From: Prinsepia uniflora
Lineage: Eukaryota > Streptophyta > Magnoliopsida > Rosales > Rosaceae
Assembly (NCBI GenBank): GCA_032719365.1
Contig: CM064867.1
Coordinates: forward strand, 44,107,651 to 44,171,650
Direction: 5' to 3'
Length of the DNA: 64,000 nucleotides
Part shown: positions 57,845 through 64,000 of the stretch, in pieces
Position numbering within the stretch: the first letter of the stretch is position 1
Layout of the letters: every line of letters begins with the position of its first letter
The notes under the pieces: generated by a model
What the model was told of the DNA's origin: nothing
The model's database searches: none
Seen by the model: only the letters and a program-made list of their open reading frames with translations
Translations under genes and position numbers: made by a program

Positions 57845-60800
57845 ACCTTCCCTCCTTAATTAATTTCGTCCTCGAAATTCCAACCGATCTAATTCTAACT
57901 GTTCTTCCCTCCTTAATTAGTTTCATACTTGAAACTCCAACTATCCTGATTCCACATTCACCTCGTGGAAAGTAGAATCGATCTCGAAACTCGTGTACAC
58001 TCATACACCAACTAACCAAAATAATACTTACTCGTCTGCACCCAGACGTACCACCAACACTCTCGTTACATCGACTACATTTGACCAAGTCGAATGACAG
58101 AAGTCGTACGCTCCGAACTGATCCCACTTGTCAGATCTACCGTTTCGCTGACACAACCAACTAGACGGTTCCTTGCTCAACCACTAACTATCCTGACGTC
58201 TGCTCCCACTGGGAGTCATCAGACCTCACACCACGATCCACGCTGACACCTCCTACAAACTGTCACCACTTGACAGTCGTCAATCGCAAACTGATATGAC
58301 ACACACTCGTGGTTACACTAACCACAAGCATTTCACTCGACCTGTGTGTAACTAGACCCATTAGAAATACCATGACCCAATGCACAGTATCCAATGTCCA
58401 GTCCACGTACAAGACCTTAACTAATCCAATGGTTTCGGAACTAAACCGACTACCAACACGCTCACCAACGGACTACGAGTATAACCTGTATACCGTCACT
58501 AGGCACCACAAGTCTGCCCAGTGTCGTACCTCGAGCTACGTACAAGGTACAGACGTCTATCCATCAACCTAACTACAACCACCTAGGTCATAGCCAAACA
58601 CGTTTCTACGATGGAGTCCATTTGTCCAATCCAGTATTAGACAATCGAAACTCCGACCCATTATTTATTTCCAAATCCGAATCCGAATCCGCAATTTCGT
58701 AAGAAATCCCAAATCCAAACCCAGAAGTCGTATCCATATCCATGTTCAAATCCGAATCCGAAATCCTTATGCCGTAAGCTAGCTTTTGGAATAACTATTC
58801 CGAACCCAAATCCATAAAAGAAAATCTACAGTCAAGCTCTAGACTCAAATCCTGAATCGTCACCCAGAATCCGATTCCAAAACCCAAATCTAGAAATCCT
58901 TTTTCAAGTTCCAAAATCAAATCCTGAATCGTCATCCAAAAATCTGATTCCAAAACCTGAAATATCGTTCACGTCTACCGAGACGTACCAAAACCAAACC
59001 TATCGGTTACCCGCTCAACCGATTACCACAATACGATCGATTGGCTTCATAGGGAAGTCAATCCCAACATCAACACAACACTAGGTCAGACAAAATCCGA
59101 CCTCGTCAGACACCTACTCATCGGACAACTACTCAGGTGAGTAGTAAGCCATATGGGCTTTACCTCAAAAAGAAGTTCAGTCCCAATATCCTCAACTCAA
59201 CACTCAAGTAAGAGTGATAAACTCTCCACCAATCTGAATCATCAAGATCACGATCCAGATCCATAACGATACCCAAAGTCCTAAACCAATTCCCACATCT
59301 AAACAGATTTGTCAACGACGAAACACGCCGAGACTGTGGGTTCTCACTGATTACCTCGTATCGATCCTTGTCATTTCACCTAGGAAAAACCAAGGATGAT
59401 ACCCAACAATGACATCAATACTCATCCTACGTGAATGCAAACAAAACTCGCCGCACTCACCACGCCACGTAATTCAACATCGTCTGCCACCATGCAGAAG
59501 AGGAGAATCTCAGTCACCTAACTTCGATATACTCACTCCACCTGATGACCCAAGACAAATCACAGGTCCACCAACCAATACATGATCAGTGTACTAGTGG
59601 CAACCAACAACATCAATAACATCTACATCATCTACCACCCTCAATTATGGTAGAACCTGAGAAGTCACCCAAAATGACTTCGACATACCCATTACCAATG
59701 CGGAAACCCACATTCCATTCGTCACCGCAATCGCACCCTCTCGCGATTTCGAAGTTCCAACAAGATTGGAAACAACATACCCGGACATCAACCACGTGTC
59801 CCCTAACCAGTTTAACTCTATCTGAGTTCCACTCCTGAACCACAGATACCGAACATATGCCCATTACGACGGTGTCACACCCCGATCCGTAACTCATCGA
59901 CATCACGATCACCGGCACCAGCACCAGCACTAGTACCAGTATCATCGTCACGACAACCTGAGTCTACACGACCTGATGAGACTTGACTAAGTCCATCGAT
60001 AGTAGCGTCTGCCACAACCTCATGCAGACCTAACTACCAGGTACCACGATATCCAGACTCCGCATCTAACGGAATCAACCGCCTGTACCAACTACTCTGT
60101 ATCCCAAACCTGGAATTCCATCGACAAGTACCAACCCTGATAACTTGTCCAACCGAACTCTAACCAGTCGTAACTCGACTAACCCAATGTCCTCTACCAG
60201 GTCACCGATGACCTTAGTTGCACCAAACGACAACTAAAGTACCATGACAACCAACTATGTCTAACGGATAAGTACAATCCCGACTGCGAAGTGCAGTCCC
60301 AACACAAGCTGATATGACTAGACCGACTAACGAACCCCAAATCCGAATAGTCGTCAAAGTCACACCACTCGTCAACTCACATTTCCGAACCATACACATA
60401 CGGTAGGGTTCCACGATCACACCTAGAGTTCCTCTAAACCCACCTGCGAAAAGCAGTAAAATCAACAATCTGACCGACCCCACGTTCTTGACATCGTAAT
60501 GACGTCAATCCAATCCTACCGTCAATCAACTAGGATTCTCCGAATCCGGCTGCTAACTGCCGACTGCAGTAAATTCATTTAACTCAACATAATCCGACCA
60601 TCTAATGGTCACAACATCGAATCAGTCGTCGGAACCGATCCTACGACATCGTGAAGACGATCCCAACTAACCGTCTCACGATCACACTCCAGAATACGAA
60701 CACGTTAATCCTTCCGTAGGGTCCCACACTGTCAACCTTGATAGAACTATGGCAACCCCAGCCTCAAATGCCGAACCAAGGCATGCCAATCCTACTAACT

Positions 60801-60933
60801 ATCGTACCGGCACCCCGACAATCAGGTTGACTACGAACTGCAGCCCCTTGAGATATCACATCCTCGACCTGCGTACATGCTCCAAGAGCTACACGGTTGC
60901 TCGAATAGAGACAACCCCGCTCTGATACCACGT
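57845..60933 (-). repeat. Family G internal domain (non-coding)
   Basis: The left end has the polypurine block (minus strand AATTTCGAGGACGAAATTAA then AAGGAGGGAAGGT), duplicated 57 bp further in. The right end has the PBS and a gag-start-like stretch near 60850. In between, 58660-58990 resembles the bracketed region of the family B, C and D LTRs rather than an internal domain. Blocks such as the CCAGCACCAGCAC region near 59915 have counterparts in family D (near 25335). No protein domain is recognisable. Confidence 0.75.
60919..60930 (-). other. Primer-binding site, family G
   Basis: GCTCTGATACCA, the reverse complement of the initiator tRNA-Met type PBS, ends three bases before the LTR at 60934. 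Confidence 0.92.
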
Positions 60934-63900
60934 TGACAGGACCCATCCCAATCCCCCCGGGATTAGTGCAGGATGACCCTGCTCCCGTCTGACACGAAGT
61001 GTCAGACAAGGGATATTTTCGTCCTTTGCCCTCCCGGCTATCAGAGTACGCCAGGATCCGGAGGAGGCATGTGATATCTCGGTCTCTGCTACAGCCCACA
61101 TCCGATGTCAACCTGAAGGGCAGTCAAAACATTAAAATCTGTGAGTGGACAAAACAAAAGTTTATAAAAACATTTAATAAGGAAGACATTTGTACCCTCC
61201 ACTAAAAAGCATGCATGCATTCGAAAACCATTTATCCAAAACAAACCATATGTGGGACTAAGCCCAAAGCAGATATAAACTAAGGTCGAAAGGACCACAA
61301 TAAAAACGACCATACGGGCCACTGCCCAAATCCTGTGCACACCTGTACACACCACATATCATATATCATATATCCATCACATACATATATATAAGTCACA
61401 CAACCAATCCTGTCACGGTATCCAAAGCCACGCGCGCACTACCCGGGTCTCAATCCGAGTCATCTCAAAGTCAAGGTCAATGTCCGTAGACCACTGACCC
61501 TACCCGAGGTAATAGTAACCATAGCCTTCCTGAGAGTAAGGAACCCAACTGGGGGGTGACTCCACTCAGTCGGTGCTCCGTGACTACTCCGGGGTCCACC
61601 CAGGCCAACGACCCTCCCCGGAGGAGATAATAGAAGTAAAGGAAGGTAGACGAACATATATATACATAACATAAACATTCATGACCGGTTCCCCTGAACC
61701 GTCATGATTCCATAATATCCATAATCAGGTAACATGCCGGTTCCCATAAACCGTCATGTACCGTAATAACATAACCGAGGTAACATGCCGGTTCCCATAA
61801 ACCGTCATGTACCGTAATAACCAACAAGGGTTCATGCCGGTTCCCATAAACCGTCATGAACCACGATACCATAACAAGGGTTCATGCCAGTTCCCATAAA
61901 CCGTCATGAACCTGGGAATCCATTTAAGGTTCCCTCACCTGAAATCAAAACCGTAAAGTGACTTGGGTCTCGTACCCGAACATAGGACATCAGTTGGGCA
62001 CCGTGCCCGATATCTGAGGTCATATGCCCGAGACAAAACCAAATGAGTCTCATACCCGAGTTTATCCTTGTGAAATCCAAATCCAGTTCATTTAAATCAA
62101 TAAAGAAATACAGACCGGTATAAGTACCGTATGAGGCCGAAACCTCGAAATACGTGCTTATACGTAACCACATAGAAATGCACCCATGGCATCATCAAAC
62201 AAGTAATAAAACATATAATAAACATTTATGCATGCATCAATTTAGAAAACAAGGTCCACTCACAGACCGTCCGAGCTGCCGCCTCGATTTGCGTGCCATA
62301 CGGCTCCCCGAGCTGATCACCGTCACCGGGACTCTCAAACCTGTCCAAATCGTAATAGAAGGTTACTAACTACTTAATTAACCTCCTACCAAAGCCCCGT
62401 AATTTTCCCGTATTTTAACTATTTTTAAAACCGAACCTAAACCTTCCGATGCCCCGAAACATATCGAGACGGTGTCCGATTGACACGAAACCAGTCCCAA
62501 AATGTTCGTTACATCGAATTGATGATTTCGTATGTTGGAACCTTCCCCAGATTCCCTGCCACGCGCCCTCACGCGCCGCCTGAAGTGGCTGCGCGTGGGC
62601 TTCACGCGCCGATACAGTACCTGCTGACGTCATCGCTGACGTCAGCATGACGTCATCTGACAGCTGTCAGGTCTGACATGTCAGACTCTGACAGGTGCCA
62701 TGTGTCATGCTCCCTTTGGTCCACGTCACTATGCTGTCAGTGCCACGTGGCAGTCTGACAGGTGCCACGTGTCAGCCCCTGATTGGGCCACGTCACTATC
62801 ATGTCAGTGCTGACTGTGCACTGACATATGACACGTGTCGGCTGATGAGTGGTCCACGTCACCTGACAACCTGACAGGTGCCACGTCATCATGCCACGTC
62901 ACCACCTTCAACCGCTCGACGGGTCGACCCGAACCCTGCAACCGGGTCGCCGTGACCCGCGACTTGACCCGGCCGGTTCTCCGCCGTCCGACCACCAAAA
63001 TGCTTCCCGTTTGTCCCATTTTCATCCTCTAATCCTAACCTAGGGTTCTACGACATTAAAATGGAAGGAAAACACCGAAAACCATACCTTCGAGCTTGGC
63101 CATGGCGGCCGTGCATTCCTCCGCCGTTCACGGCTGTTCCAGGCCGCTCTAACCTTCGAAAACATTCCCATTTCTCTCCTAGGTCCCCCAGAAGCACAAC
63201 CCAATCATTAGTTTCAATTAAAACCTAACAAAAACAAAACTTGGATTTTTAAATATTTTCACCTCACGGGTCGAGCTCCTCCGCCGTGTCCTCCGTCGTC
63301 CGTCGCCGTGACTCGCCGTCCTAAACATCTTTCCATCACCTCACGATCATGTTCAGCTCATCCAAGCAAGGAATGGTGATGGTGTGTGGTTGTTTCGGTT
63401 TTGTGAAGGAAAAGGGAGAAAATGAAGAAAAAGATGAAGTGATGAAGGTGATGCCGTGGAAGAGAAGCGGGAAGGAGATAGTGTGATCAGATGAGGGAAT
63501 GAGAGATGGAGGGTGAGGATTGATAGTTAGAATTGAATTTGATGGCTAGGATTGAATTAGGTGTTGGTTTGGTTTATAAAAATAATTAAATAATATTAAT
63601 TAATTATATAGATCCACATTTTGGGGGATCAAATCAATGGGATGAGTGACACTTGTCACTCATCCATGGGGCCCACCAAAATATCCACCCAATCAGATTT
63701 CGCAGAAACGTCCCAGTCTCGAAGTTCGTGTATAGTGAAATCGAACTTCTGTGACCCATAACTCTCCCGTTCGAAGTCCGATTTCAGTGTGCCGCCTGCC
63801 TATGGATTCGTATCTTCCTTATCTACGTAACGGTCTTCGGCCCTCGGCCATCGGACCTCCCGGTCAAAAAGTCAACTTTTGACCTCCTATTCACCCAAAT

Positions 63901-64000
63901 TACCAAAATGCCCCTAAACTTCCGAACGTCATAACTTCCTCCTCGAATGTCGGAATTGAACGTGCCACCTGTCTATGAACTCGTGACGTCACGAACTACG
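60934..64000 (-). repeat. Family G 5' LTR (window-truncated)
   Basis: 3067 bp are visible, matching 54597 to about 57665 with few substitutions. The hairpin cassette is at 61679-61908, the brackets at 61139-61150 and 62254-62265 (both intact here), the 19-bp palindrome at 62591-62609, the ACGT cluster at 62625-62903 and the 24-bp palindrome at 63641-63664. About 180 bp lie beyond the window. Confidence 0.9.

Larger units (their letters stand above)
54597..64000 (-). mobile_element. Family G non-autonomous long-LTR element (right LTR runs off the window)
   Basis: On the minus strand the 5' LTR is 64000+ to 60934, the internal domain 60933-57845 and the 3' LTR 57844-54597. The PBS is at 60919-60930 and the polypurine tract at 57845-57860. 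The LTRs are nearly identical, so insertion is recent. No coding domain is intact: the longest frame in the internal 3.1 kb is about 107 codons and unrecognised. The right TSD lies outside the window. Confidence 0.88.

Overview
The window is plant nuclear DNA made entirely of LTR retrotransposons. The signs are a plant Ty3/gypsy Athila-type polyprotein, primer-binding sites (PBS) matching plant initiator tRNA-Met and tRNA-Asp, 5-bp target-site duplications (TSDs) and very long non-coding LTRs. I found no host gene, tRNA, rRNA or CRISPR array. The species cannot be named from this sequence; an intergenic or pericentromeric stretch of a flowering plant is the best description. Family letters A-G are labels of convenience.

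Layout. (1) 1-3821 plus 14158-17422: a minus-strand, non-coding, long-LTR element (family A). (2) 3822-14157: a plus-strand tandem array, LTR-internal-LTR-internal-LTR (family B, unit about 4.16 kb), lying inside element A. (3) 17423-19600, 38913-41866 and 44412-51085: a minus-strand tandem array (family C, internal-LTR-internal-LTR), cut by two later insertions. (4) 19601-38907: an Athila-type gypsy element in family C, with TSD CTGAT, two 1.88-kb LTRs, a tRNA-Asp PBS and a gag-pol frame broken by two stop codons and a lost integrase glutamate. (5) 21351-28180: a family D element inserted in the Athila 5' LTR (TSD AACAC), whose own 3' LTR was rebuilt from internal sequence. (6) 41867-44411: a solo LTR (family E) inside a family C LTR. 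(7) 51086-54509: one LTR with a short piece of internal domain (family F). (8) 54597-64000: a minus-strand family G element with both LTRs, the right one running off the window.

How the pieces relate. Families A-G share LTR ends close to TGTAAYRACCCG...TGWCA, a PBS of TGGTATCAGAGC and, where visible, a polypurine block near AATTTCGRGGACGAAATTC. They lack an intact coding domain, so they fit non-autonomous large retrotransposon derivatives. Family C keeps recognisable protease and integrase C-terminal relics, and several families keep a short gag-like start after the PBS. Their descent from Del/Tekay-type Ty3/gypsy elements is an inference.

The most interesting signal is in the non-coding LTRs. 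Otherwise divergent families keep a common series of short palindromes, several with compensatory substitutions: a 24-bp GATGAGTGACA palindrome, a 19-bp GCGCGTG palindrome, an inverted pair TGTGAGTGGAC / GTCCACTCACA bracketing about 0.9-1.4 kb, and inside that bracket a family-specific cassette of tandem hairpins. Two rearrangements moved sequence between LTR and internal domain. Together they suggest modular, structure-constrained LTRs propagated by an autonomous partner in trans.
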